DNA of 64,000 nucleotides from a virus, in IMG/VR virus record IMGVR_UViG_3300025467_000009, positions 62,001 through 126,000 of that record, one strand, 5' to 3'. The notes below the pieces were generated by a model. The model did not search any database, was not told the origin of the DNA, and was given only the letters and a program-made list of their open reading frames with translations. Below, piece by piece: positions 19,859-26,959 of the stretch (position 1 is its first letter; each line of letters begins with the position of its first letter). A program made the position numbers and the translations under genes.

Positions 19859-20236
19859 TTGACACGTTTAATTGCACTTGGAGTTTTAGCAATATCATTA
19901 TTTATAGTAAATAATGCTTCTGCGGACACCAACAATACAGTAACAACGACAACAAAAATTGAAACACCTGTAGTAAATGTAGGACTTGTCCCTAGAGAAA
20001 TAGTATTAAAGTGGGAGAAGGTAGCAGTATGTGAAACCGGTTATAACTGGACTCTCAGAGGTCCCCTATACTCTGGAGGTCTAGGAATTACTAATCACAA
20101 TTGGACTTCTTATGGTGGTGGTCAGTTTGCTAATAATGCAGCTGATGCTTCTATAGAAGAACAAATATATATAGCAAAAAAAATAAATTCGAGTGGCTAT
20201 GTTCCCGACCAATATGGTTGCGGACACGGCTGGTAG
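19859..20236 (+). CDS. Secreted Rpf-like peptidoglycan hydrolase
   Basis: 125 residues from TTG 19859 after GGAGTAATT. Residues 1-22 look like a signal peptide (hydrophobic core LGVLAISLFIV, then NNASA). Residues 50-125 match the resuscitation-promoting-factor fold: WEKVAVCETGYNW with the candidate catalytic Glu59, YSGGLGI, NWTSYGG, and a C-terminal Cys121 that could pair with Cys58. Rpf enzymes are actinobacterial muralytic transglycosylases. A role in lysis, DNA entry or host growth state is plausible. Confidence 0.7.
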   Translation: MTRLIALGVLAISLFIVNNASADTNNTVTTTTKIETPVVNVGLVPREIVLKWEKVAVCETGYNWTLRGPLYSGGLGITNHNWTSYGGGQFANNAADASIEEQIYIAKKINSSGYVPDQYGCGHGW

Positions 20237-20254
20237 GGAGAAAGAAAGATAAGT

Positions 20255-20470
20255 ATGAAAAAAATAAAGAAGTATGACAAGATGCAAAGAGAACTGATGG
20301 ACTACATCTTGTCCGGGAAGATACACTCTACTATGATTGGTAAGACAATTATGGTTGACCACAGTGATAAGAAAGAAAACCTTTCTGACATAGAAGAGTT
20401 TGTAGAGTATATGGTTTCTTTAATTAAGAGAGCAGAGAATTTTGGAAAGGATAATGTAAAGGAGTCCTGA
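20255..20470 (+). CDS. Small hypothetical protein, 71 aa
   Basis: A charged, mostly helical small protein (start MKKIKKYDKMQREL) preceded by GGGAGAAAGAAAGA. It has no Cys and no membrane segment. It lies between the Rpf-like gene and a structured intergenic region. Unknown function. Confidence 0.55.
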   Translation: MKKIKKYDKMQRELMDYILSGKIHSTMIGKTIMVDHSDKKENLSDIEEFVEYMVSLIKRAENFGKDNVKES

Positions 20471-20480
20471 TATTAGGTAA

Positions 20481-20564
20481 GGAGTTGCAGACTCAGAAAA
20501 TGGGTCTATTTACAGGGTCGCCCGGGAGTCGCAGTTGAAATTGATTCCTCCTCCCGGGGACTCC
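20481..20564 (+). other. GC-rich hairpin region upstream of a WhiB-like gene
   Basis: CCCGGGAG (20521-20528) and CTCCCGGG (20551-20558) form a perfect 8-bp stem with a 22-base loop. A near-repeat, GGAGTTGCAG (20481) and GGAGTCGCAG (20525), lies within it. The GC content stands out from the AT-rich surroundings. No long T-run follows, so it is not a classical terminator; a structured leader or operator is possible. Confidence 0.5.
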
Positions 20565-20583
20565 TTCTCACCAATATCCCTTC

Positions 20584-20589
20584 TATAAT
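20584..20589 (+). promoter_or_regulatory. -10 element TATAAT before WhiB-like gene
   Basis: A perfect TATAAT ends 3 bp before the ATG at 20593. The expected -35 position (20561-20566, CTCCTT) does not match, unlike the other promoters here. Transcription may need an activator or the upstream hairpin region, and the message would be leaderless. Confidence 0.4.
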
Positions 20590-20592
20590 TAT

Positions 20593-21084
20593 ATGAGAAG
20601 AGAAAACCAAGAAGTTATTGATTACAGTTGGCAAAGTGATGCTATTTGTAAAGACCTACCAACAGATATGTTTTATCCTGGTAGAGGTTCGGTTGTCTCT
20701 AAAGTTATTAAAGAGAGATGTGCAATTTGTCCTGTAAAGGATGCCTGCCTAGAACATGCCCTTAAGTATGAAGCCCATGGTTATTGGGGTGGTACAACTG
20801 AAAAAGATAGAGTTGCCATTAGGATGAACAGAGACATAATACTTATCAAACCTGAAACAGTTTTTTGGTATAGTGTTAGTGAAGCAAAAAGAGAAAAAGA
20901 AGAAAACAGAACTAAGATTCAAGGGCGTGGTCGAAAGGCCAGAGTATGTGGTACATACAGTGCTTATAAAGGTCACTTAGGAAGAAAAGAAGTTCCTTGT
21001 GAACCTTGTAAAAAAGCAAACAGAGATTACATTAATGATTTGAAAATTAAGAAAGCGGCGGAAAATGGGGAATTCACCTTTTAA
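20593..21084 (+). CDS. WhiB-like iron-sulfur transcription factor
   Basis: 163 residues. Cys19, Cys43, Cys46 and Cys52 give the C-Xn-CXXC-X5-C cluster pattern of WhiB proteins, followed by the GYWGGTTEKDR turn. The C-terminal extension (CGTYSAYKGHLGRKEVPCEPCKKANRDY) adds another metal-binding-like CXXC/His motif. WhiB proteins bind [4Fe-4S] and act with the host principal sigma factor. No Shine-Dalgarno sequence is seen at ATG 20593. Confidence 0.85.
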   Translation: MRRENQEVIDYSWQSDAICKDLPTDMFYPGRGSVVSKVIKERCAICPVKDACLEHALKYEAHGYWGGTTEKDRVAIRMNRDIILIKPETVFWYSVSEAKREKEENRTKIQGRGRKARVCGTYSAYKGHLGRKEVPCEPCKKANRDYINDLKIKKAAENGEFTF

Positions 21085-21769
21085 AGTTGGATTGGTTATT
21101 CCTATCCTAAATAATTTTGACCAAGCAGTTGACCTTATCTATAGTGCAAAAACTAAAGAGAATGAATTAAAGGTTTACATCCAACCTCAGTATAGGTATC
21201 AACTACCTTTGTCTCAGGCCTGGAACAATGGTATGAAGCAAGCCATCATGGATGGTTGTGATTATATTATTATTGCTAATGATGATACCCTTTTTGCACC
21301 ATGGTCAATTGATGCCTGGGTAAGTGCAATGAGTAAGGAATCAGACAATATTGTCTTAACAGCTCCTTTACATGTAGGAGATACTTTTGATGAACCATTT
21401 GAGATTGTATTCTCAGATGAAGATACAGAGTATAAGTATGTAGAAAAAGAACTTTTCTCAATGGTAATGGTAAGAGCAGATTTCTGGGAAAAGTGTGGTT
21501 GGTTTGATGAAAACTTTGACCCTTGCTGGTGGGAAGATAATGATATGCATTATCGTATCACTTTACTTGGATTTAATATTAAAAAGTATGAAATCCCTTA
21601 CATTCACCTAGGCAATCAGACAACTAAGAAGTTGACTAAGCCAATCAATTCTATTAAGAGTGGAGAGTATTACCTTAAAAAGTGGGGTAGCCAAAACCGA
21701 AACTTGATAGAGAGGTATAAAACCCCGTATAATGATAGTACCCTAACTCCAAAGGATTGGATCAAGTAA
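21065..21769 (+). CDS. Glycosyltransferase, GT2-like (GT-A fold)
   Basis: 234 residues. VGLVIPILNN at the N-terminus, GCDYIIIANDDTLFAPWS containing the DXD-like metal/nucleotide-sugar motif, and WFDENFDPCWWEDNDMHYRI (the ED catalytic region) are typical of family 2 transferases. It overlaps the WhiB-like gene by 20 bp and is followed by a small membrane protein and two more glycosyltransferases. The acceptor is unknown: DNA, virion protein or host surface. Confidence 0.75.
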   Translation: MGNSPFKVGLVIPILNNFDQAVDLIYSAKTKENELKVYIQPQYRYQLPLSQAWNNGMKQAIMDGCDYIIIANDDTLFAPWSIDAWVSAMSKESDNIVLTAPLHVGDTFDEPFEIVFSDEDTEYKYVEKELFSMVMVRADFWEKCGWFDENFDPCWWEDNDMHYRITLLGFNIKKYEIPYIHLGNQTTKKLTKPINSIKSGEYYLKKWGSQNRNLIERYKTPYNDSTLTPKDWIK

Positions 21770-21972
21770 TGAAGACACTAGTTTCATTTTTTATTAACCT
21801 AATAGGTTTAATTCTACTAATAGCAATTATTGCTGTTGTATGCTTTGCACCATTGTTAGCTAGTTATTTTTGGAACTTTAAAGTAGGGGTTGAATCCTTC
21901 TTTGGAGTTTACGGAATAACAATTCTTTCAATTATTATCAACAAACTATCTAAGGCAAAGGAAGACAACTAA
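21769..21972 (+). CDS. Small membrane protein, 67 aa
   Basis: Start ATG 21769 overlaps the preceding TAA (TAATG). Two hydrophobic segments are visible: about 5-32 (FFINLIGLILLIAIIAVVCF) and about 40-58 (FGVYGITILSIIINKL). It lies between glycosyltransferase genes and may anchor them or act alone. Unknown family. Confidence 0.6.
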   Translation: MKTLVSFFINLIGLILLIAIIAVVCFAPLLASYFWNFKVGVESFFGVYGITILSIIINKLSKAKEDN

Positions 21973-23264
21973 TGGCAAAAACAAAAGTATTGGCGTACGG
22001 TGATTACTGCTGTGCTACTGGGTTCGCTACCGTAATGGGTAACATTATGAGAGAACTAGAAGCAACAGGAAAGTATGACATTGATGTTGTTGCTATTAAC
22101 TATGACGGAGGACCTTTTGACCAAACCCAATGGCCCGGACAAGTATGGCCTGCTATCAGTGCACTAAGACAGCAAGGTCCTTACGCTGACCTTCATGGAA
22201 GACAAGTTTTTCTTGACCGACTCCAGCAAGGTGACTATGACGTAGTATTCATTGTTCAGGACACCTTTATTATGTTGCCAATTACACCTCAGATTCTTGA
22301 AGTGCAACGTAACAAGCCAAAGAGTTTTAGTACAGTTTACTATTACCCGTTTGATTGTGGTCCAAAAGAAGAGTGGGTTACACAATGTGTTAACTCATTT
22401 GACTTCCCAGTTGCCTATACACAATATGCAAAGAATGAAAGTATTAAGTGGAGTGGAACAGCGGCTGAAAAGCATGACGTTATCTATCACGGTACAAACA
22501 CAACTAACTTTTTCCCACTTCCTGAACAGGATAAGAAGCAAATTCGTTCTGCTTTCTTTGGTGACAATAAGGACCGTTTTATTATTATGAACCTTAATCG
22601 TAATCAAGGTCGTAAAGATGTTAGTCGTTCCTTCATGATTTTAAAAGAACTTAGAGACCGTGGATACAAGGAACCATTCTTGTACATGCACATGCAAGAA
22701 ACAGACTTTGGTGGAAGTATTATTGAGCAATCTAAGAACTTTGGCCTTGAACTTCAAAAAGATTGGATTCTTCCTAACCCAGGGCAATTCTCTGCACATG
22801 CAGGATTCCCAATTGAAGTTGTTAACCAACTTTACAACTCTGCAGATTGCTACCTAACTACCTGTATGGGTGAAGGTTGGGGGTTGAGTATTACAGAAGC
22901 AATGGCAACTAAGACACCAATTGTTGTTCCAAACAATACTAGCATTCCAGAAATTACCGACAATGGTAAGCGTGGTTGGGTTGCAGGTTCTGGTGATAGT
23001 CCTTCACATTGGATTATTAAGGAAAATGACAACGACCGTATTCGTCCACTTATGAATGTAGAAGATGCTGCTGATGCAATTATCGAAATTATGGAAAATA
23101 AGAACGGAATTGTAGAAAAGAAGGTTGAAGCAGCTTATGAGTTTGCCCAGGAACTAACTTGGAAGCATGTTATGAAAGACTGGACAAATGTCTTTAACAA
23201 GGCAGTTAACAAGTCTAAGAGTGCTAACCTTCTTAAGGGTGGAACAGTAGAATGGAAGAAGTAA
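21972..23264 (+). CDS. Glycosyltransferase, GT4-like (GT-B fold)
   Basis: 430 residues. The N-terminal AYGDYCCATGFATVMGNIMREL matches the GT-B glycine-rich acceptor side. The C-terminal domain has YNSADCYLTTCMGEGWGLSITEAMATKTPIVVP, the E-X7-E motif that binds the sugar nucleotide in GT4 enzymes. Start ATG overlaps the preceding TAA; it overlaps the next gene by 13 bp, so the glycosyltransferases are one operon. Confidence 0.85.
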   Translation: MAKTKVLAYGDYCCATGFATVMGNIMRELEATGKYDIDVVAINYDGGPFDQTQWPGQVWPAISALRQQGPYADLHGRQVFLDRLQQGDYDVVFIVQDTFIMLPITPQILEVQRNKPKSFSTVYYYPFDCGPKEEWVTQCVNSFDFPVAYTQYAKNESIKWSGTAAEKHDVIYHGTNTTNFFPLPEQDKKQIRSAFFGDNKDRFIIMNLNRNQGRKDVSRSFMILKELRDRGYKEPFLYMHMQETDFGGSIIEQSKNFGLELQKDWILPNPGQFSAHAGFPIEVVNQLYNSADCYLTTCMGEGWGLSITEAMATKTPIVVPNNTSIPEITDNGKRGWVAGSGDSPSHWIIKENDNDRIRPLMNVEDAADAIIEIMENKNGIVEKKVEAAYEFAQELTWKHVMKDWTNVFNKAVNKSKSANLLKGGTVEWKK

Positions 23265-24022
23265 AAAGACAAGTAGTTGACATTGTTCTTTTTAATAACG
23301 AATTAGAACTATTAGACCTTAGAGTAAAAATCCTAGAAGATGTGGTTGACTTCTTTATTATTAAAGAAGCAACTCACACCTTTCAAGGTGACCCTAAAGA
23401 ATTACTTTCTAAAACTTATGACCATCCAAAGGTATTCACTTATGTAGTTGAGTTCTCATCTGGAATGAACACCTGGGAAAGAGACAGGTTCCAAAGAGGA
23501 ACTCAAATTGACCTTAGGGCATATGGTATTAACGAAGATTCTATTGTTATGACTAGTGACCTAGATGAAATACCAGACCCACAAGCAATTGAATGGGTAA
23601 GGGACAATTTTAATCCAGCCGCTATGTATGCACTAGAACAAAAGATGCACCAATACTATCTCAATGTTAGAAACATGAGTGAACCCTGGGCAGGAACTAG
23701 AATTTGTAGTATGGAAAAGTATCGTTTGATGGATGCTGAAACCATGAGGCATTCCCAACACCTTTGCATGACACTACCTGATGCTGGTTGGCATTGGAGT
23801 TTTCTTGGTGGTGAAAAGCAAATTGAAAAAAAGATTAGAAGTTATGCCCATGAGGAGTATGACAATGAAGAAACTATTCAGCAAATTGCAAAACGTATGG
23901 TCAACAATGAAGATGTTTTTGGACGTGGTTTTACACTCAAAACAGTAGAATTGGATAACTCTTACCCTAAGTATATTCTTGATAATCAAGATAAACTATC
24001 CCATTTAATTAGAAAAGATTAA
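23252..24022 (+). CDS. GT17-like glycosyltransferase
   Basis: 256 residues. VDIVLFNNELELLDLRVKIL, VVDFFIIKEATHTFQGDPK, RDRFQRGTQIDLRAYGI, DSIVMTSDLDEIPDP (DXD) and a GWHWSFLGG segment match the family 17 pattern (beta-1,4-N-acetylglucosaminyltransferase-like). Family 17 enzymes act on glycoproteins in eukaryotes; bacterial and phage members have unclear acceptors. Third glycosyltransferase of the cluster. Confidence 0.8.
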   Translation: MEEVKRQVVDIVLFNNELELLDLRVKILEDVVDFFIIKEATHTFQGDPKELLSKTYDHPKVFTYVVEFSSGMNTWERDRFQRGTQIDLRAYGINEDSIVMTSDLDEIPDPQAIEWVRDNFNPAAMYALEQKMHQYYLNVRNMSEPWAGTRICSMEKYRLMDAETMRHSQHLCMTLPDAGWHWSFLGGEKQIEKKIRSYAHEEYDNEETIQQIAKRMVNNEDVFGRGFTLKTVELDNSYPKYILDNQDKLSHLIRKD

Positions 24023-24023
24023 T

Positions 24024-24263
24024 ATGAATAAAGAACTTAGATGGGCTGCCAGTTTTCTACTTGAAAGATCTAACATTCCTGCTGGTCCTAACTATTTGGC
24101 TGCTTTTGAAAATCCAGCTGATAATCAACAATGGATTTACGCATTAATTAGAAAGGCAGCACCTCAAATTGGTGCTATGAATAGTTCTTATTATGATAGG
24201 GCAATTCAAATACTTAGGGCAAATGGAATTTCTACAGATCCATATGGCCCTGGTAGTGGTTGA
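24024..24263 (+). CDS. Hypothetical protein, 79 aa
   Basis: Starts 2 bp after the GT17-like stop (AATATG). Helical, with WAASFLLERSNIPAGPNYLAAFENPADNQQW and a Gly/Pro-rich tail. No recognised family; last gene of the glycosyltransferase operon before the tRNA cluster. Confidence 0.6.
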   Translation: MNKELRWAASFLLERSNIPAGPNYLAAFENPADNQQWIYALIRKAAPQIGAMNSSYYDRAIQILRANGISTDPYGPGSG

Positions 24264-24298
24264 TTCTAAATACTGATTTAACTATACTGAATAAAACA

Positions 24299-24372
24299 GC
24301 CCTTGTAGCTCAACTGGACAGAGCATCGGAGTTCTAACCCGCAGGTTGTAGGTTCAAGTCCTACCGGGGGCG
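24299..24372 (+). tRNA. tRNA-Arg (anticodon TCT), imperfect anticodon stem
   Basis: Acceptor GCCCTTG pairs with CGGGGGC (two G-T wobbles). D stem GCTC/GAGC and T arm GTAGG-TTCAAGT-CCTAC are intact. The anticodon loop GTTCTAA gives TCT at 24333-24335. The anticodon stem TCGGA/CCCGC has only its three middle pairs, so the tRNA may be weakened. No CCA is encoded. Confidence 0.75.
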
Positions 24373-24433
24373 CTGGTCAATAGTATCTGCTTAGTTTTCA
24401 CCTCCTTTATACTAGGAGTGCTATTGACCTACT

Positions 24434-24524
24434 GGAAGAATGGCCGAGTGGTTTAAGGCAGTTGTCTACTAAACAACCGTGGGTTTATAGCCCACCGAGG
24501 GTTCGAATCCCTCTTCTTCCTCCA
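24434..24524 (+). tRNA. tRNA-Ser (anticodon ACT)
   Basis: Acceptor GGAAGAA/TTCTTCC, anticodon stem GTTGT/ACAAC with loop CTACTAA (ACT at 24468-24470), a long variable arm and T arm GAGGG-TTCGAAT-CCCTC. The long variable arm fits serine. A TCCA end may include an encoded CCA. An A at the wobble position is unusual for this box, where GCT is normal. Confidence 0.85.
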
Positions 24525-24526
24525 CC

Positions 24527-24607
24527 GGATGGGTAGCGAAGTGGCCAAACGCGGCTGGCTGTAAACCAGTTCTTTATTGTTCGGGGGTTCGAATCCCTCT
24601 CCATCCA
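24527..24607 (+). tRNA. tRNA-Tyr (anticodon GTA)
   Basis: Acceptor GGATGGG/TCCATCC, anticodon stem GCTGG/CCAGT with loop CTGTAAA (GTA at 24561-24563), long variable region as in bacterial tyrosine tRNAs, T arm GGGGG-TTCGAAT-CCCTC. It begins 2 bp after the serine tRNA, so the two are probably co-transcribed. Confidence 0.9.
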
Positions 24608-24608
24608 C

Positions 24609-24637
24609 TTGAAATAAAATGAAATAGTATCTATAAT
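24609..24637 (+). promoter_or_regulatory. Promoter TTGAAA-17-TATAAT
   Basis: TTGAAA (24609-24614), 17 bp, TATAAT (24632-24637), immediately after the tRNA-Tyr gene. It should drive the operon 24656-25845. Confidence 0.75.
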
Positions 24638-24655
24638 TATAGTAAGGAGGATAAG

Positions 24656-24958
24656 ATGTTAAAATTATCAGTAAACATTGGTGCTTCACTTCAAGTAAAG
24701 AATGCCAAGGGTGAATGGGATTGGATTAAACCAGAAGTAGGTGCTGAACTTACTTTTGAAGCAATGAATGAAAATACTCAACATTACTTTAATGAACTCT
24801 GGGACAATGTTGTTGGTCCACAGTTTAAAAGTGTTGTTGATAGTCTTCTAACAGAACAATCAGAACCAGCAATTGAAGATGTTGAAGAAACTGAAACTGT
24901 TGAAGGAGAAGAAGAAGTAACAGAAGAAGTTGTTACAGATGAGGATGAGTATTACTAA
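24656..24958 (+). CDS. Acidic-tailed hypothetical protein, 100 aa
   Basis: Strong AAGGAGGATAAG ribosome-binding site and first gene after a good promoter, so probably well expressed. The N-terminal 65 residues look like a small folded domain (LKLSVNIGASLQVKN, WDWIKPEVGAELTFEAMN). The last 30 are almost all Glu, Asp, Thr and Val. Acidic tails occur in DNA mimics and SSB-like proteins; function unknown. Confidence 0.65.
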   Translation: MLKLSVNIGASLQVKNAKGEWDWIKPEVGAELTFEAMNENTQHYFNELWDNVVGPQFKSVVDSLLTEQSEPAIEDVEETETVEGEEEVTEEVVTDEDEYY

Positions 24959-25056
24959 TGGGATTATTCATTAATATCTTAGTACATGGACTTTTTCTTG
25001 GTGCATTAGCATTTTTTCTTTTTGTATTGGTTGGTATTGGTGGTGGGTGGAACTAA
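24958..25056 (+). CDS. Tiny membrane protein, 32 aa
   Basis: ATG overlaps the preceding TAA (TAATG). One strongly hydrophobic segment covers about residues 3-28, ending GIGGGWN. Coupled to the next tiny ORF in the same way. Possibly a small inner-membrane effector; function unknown. Confidence 0.5.
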   Translation: MGLFINILVHGLFLGALAFFLFVLVGIGGGWN

Positions 25057-25130
25057 TGTTAGAAAATATAATCTTTTGTGCTATTCTTGCAGGAGTAGCT
25101 TTTTGGTCTCTTTGGAGTGGTAGACTATGA
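25056..25130 (+). CDS. Tiny membrane protein, 24 aa
   Basis: MLENIIFCAILAGVAFWSLW followed by SGRL; a single membrane segment. It overlaps the previous stop (TAATG) and the next start (ATGA), which supports it being a translated gene in spite of its size. Confidence 0.45.
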   Translation: MLENIIFCAILAGVAFWSLWSGRL

Positions 25131-25276
25131 CAGAATGTAAACACTGTGGACAAGAAATTGTTAAATATAGTTCTAGTGCAACAGATTGGGACCGTATTGG
25201 AGATGATGACCAGTGGGTTCACACAAGTCCTCATGGTCCTCACAAAGCAGAACCAGATTGGCAAACTAAGTCATGA
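25127..25276 (+). CDS. Small CXXC/His protein, 49 aa
   Basis: Starts MTECKHCGQEI; the CKHC knuckle plus later His residues (WVHTSPHGPH) could bind one zinc. The stop overlaps the next ATG (25273). One of many small Cys-rich proteins of this genome. Confidence 0.55.
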   Translation: MTECKHCGQEIVKYSSSATDWDRIGDDDQWVHTSPHGPHKAEPDWQTKS

Positions 25277-25845
25277 CTGTATTAGCAGCCGCCATAACTA
25301 GACTAGACGGTGTAGTAATTTCTGCCGACTCACAAATCTCTTGGGACTATAACAAAAGCGATGAAGGTCCCGGTAAATTATGGGTTGAAAAAGACCGTAA
25401 GTATGTTTTTGGTGGTTGTGGTAGTATTCGTGCTATGCAAGTAATCCAACATTGGACCGATTGGCCTGAATTTCGTGATTATCACAGAGATGATATAGAA
25501 AAATTTGTTATTAAAGAGATAATCCCAGCATTAAGAGAAGCATTAGATTCCCATGGTGCACTAGAAAGTTCTAGAAAAGTTGAATCTTTTGGTGCAGGTA
25601 TTATTATGGCTTGGGAAGATAACTTAGTTGCAATTGATGAAGATTTTTCTATAACAATACCAGTTAGTGGAAGATGGGCAATGGGTTCAGGCGGTGGAGA
25701 AGCATTTGGTAGTTTGGGTGATGAAGGCCCATGGACAAAGAATGATGTTATCAAGGCAGCTAAAAATGCTACCAAAACAGCAATGGGTGTAGGTGGTGAC
25801 ATTTACTATGTTACTAGTAAAAGCCTAGAAGTAAAAAAGGGTTGA
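25273..25845 (+). CDS. Proteasome-like (HslV/beta-subunit-type) Ntn-hydrolase
   Basis: 190 residues. MTVLAAAITRLDGVVISADSQ matches the N-terminus of proteasome beta/HslV proteins: Thr2 would become the N-terminal nucleophile after Met removal, with Asp19 and Lys35 (GPGKLW) at the positions of the catalytic Asp17 and Lys33. Later FGGCGS and a GSGGGEAFGSL segment near 140 fit the fold. It is short, with no propeptide, and there is no visible unfoldase partner, so it could use host ATPases or act alone. Confidence 0.7.
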   Translation: MTVLAAAITRLDGVVISADSQISWDYNKSDEGPGKLWVEKDRKYVFGGCGSIRAMQVIQHWTDWPEFRDYHRDDIEKFVIKEIIPALREALDSHGALESSRKVESFGAGIIMAWEDNLVAIDEDFSITIPVSGRWAMGSGGGEAFGSLGDEGPWTKNDVIKAAKNATKTAMGVGGDIYYVTSKSLEVKKG

Positions 25846-25870
25846 TTTCTTTTTCGACCTTTACTATATT
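25842..25870 (+). promoter_or_regulatory. Promoter TTGATT-17-TATATT
   Basis: TTGATT (25842-25847) overlaps the TGA of the proteasome-like gene; 17 bp; TATATT (25865-25870). Drives 25901 onwards. Confidence 0.65.
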
Positions 25871-25900
25871 TATAAGTAGTTAGTATTTAAAGGAGATAGT

Positions 25901-26581
25901 ATGGAAAAAAGTTTGGCAGAACGCCTAAGTAGGAAAAATTTAGTTGAGGTAAGTGAACCTCAATTTACAGAAGAGGTTGCAAAGACAAAAAGTCGTGCTG
26001 AAGTTCAACGTGAAAATTCAGTTGCGGTAAGTTCAGATGCACTTGATTCATTTAATAGTTGTCTAGATGTATTAGGTACAACTGATTTGTCAGATGTGCA
26101 TGTACTTTCAGTTGAAGAGATTAACAGTCTTACAAATGAACTACTTGCAGTTCGTGCAGTAAAGGATATTACTGAAGGTCGTGAAACTGCACTTAAAAGT
26201 TATGTAACTAGTACAATTAATCTACAGTTAGAATTTGAAGGCAAGGATTCAAACGCAGAAAGCGGTTACCTTGTCTCACCAGAGTTTAATGTTAAACTTT
26301 CTAAAGAAGTATCTGGTGGTAAGTTGAATGTTGACATTGACCTACTCAAAGAGAACCTAGATGAGGACCAGTTCAAGAGTATTACTAACTACATTGAAAC
26401 TGTAAAGTACACAATTTATCCAGGTGGTAAAAGGGCAGAAGAAACCAATGCATATTGGGAACTAAACGAAGAGGCATTGGAAAAAGAACTTAAGGTTGGT
26501 AACATAGGCATGGAACAAATACTAATGTCAACACTACCAGGAAAGAGTCGTACAGCACTCTATGTCCGACCAATCAAGTAG
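25901..26581 (+). CDS. Hypothetical protein, 226 aa
   Basis: Good ribosome-binding site (AAAGGAGATAGT). Soluble and acidic, with a Ser/Glu-rich N-terminus and a helical middle (ALDSFNSCLDVLG, SVEEINSLTNELLAVRAVKDITEGRE). The ending (YPGGKRAEETNAYWELNEEALEKEL) shows no motif I recognise. First gene of a new transcript that leads to a MerR-like protein. Confidence 0.65.
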   Translation: MEKSLAERLSRKNLVEVSEPQFTEEVAKTKSRAEVQRENSVAVSSDALDSFNSCLDVLGTTDLSDVHVLSVEEINSLTNELLAVRAVKDITEGRETALKSYVTSTINLQLEFEGKDSNAESGYLVSPEFNVKLSKEVSGGKLNVDIDLLKENLDEDQFKSITNYIETVKYTIYPGGKRAEETNAYWELNEEALEKELKVGNIGMEQILMSTLPGKSRTALYVRPIK

Positions 26582-26942
26582 CGGTTATACTAGACACATT
26601 AGAAGAGATGATGACCCTGTCTTTACTGCAGGTATGGCAGCCGCTTTCTTTGACCTAACTACACAATCTTTCTTGATGAAGGAAAGGCTTGGATATTGGC
26701 AAAATGCTGATGGTACACCAATTGTAATAACAAGGACCAAAGGTGGGGACAGAAGATTTAGTTTAGATGATTTGCAAAAGATTGCCCACTCATTAAGAAG
26801 ACAGAATAAAATGACTTCAAGGCAAATGAAGTTAATTATTCTTAGGATTGATGCATTTAAAGAACCTATTAAGAAACACAGAAGTAGATATAGAAAAGGT
26901 ACAATAGGTGGTATTAAACAACCACCTCCAACCATTCTATAA
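26562..26942 (+). CDS. MerR-like helix-turn-helix protein
   Basis: 126 residues. AAAFFDLTTQSFLMKERLGYW, a short wing with GTPIVITRTKGGDRRFSLDDLQKIAHSLR, and a basic C-terminus follow the MerR winged-helix layout (helix-turn-helix, then an R/RRF-SLDDL segment). It lacks a long dimerisation helix. Probably a phage transcription regulator. Overlaps the preceding gene by 20 bp. Confidence 0.6.
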   Translation: MSDQSSSGYTRHIRRDDDPVFTAGMAAAFFDLTTQSFLMKERLGYWQNADGTPIVITRTKGGDRRFSLDDLQKIAHSLRRQNKMTSRQMKLIILRIDAFKEPIKKHRSRYRKGTIGGIKQPPPTIL

Positions 26943-26959
26943 TATCTAAAAAGGAAAAC

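Noticed and set aside
24453-24689. Open frame on the - strand across the tRNA genes
   Set aside because: It lies antisense to two well-formed tRNAs and has no ribosome-binding site.
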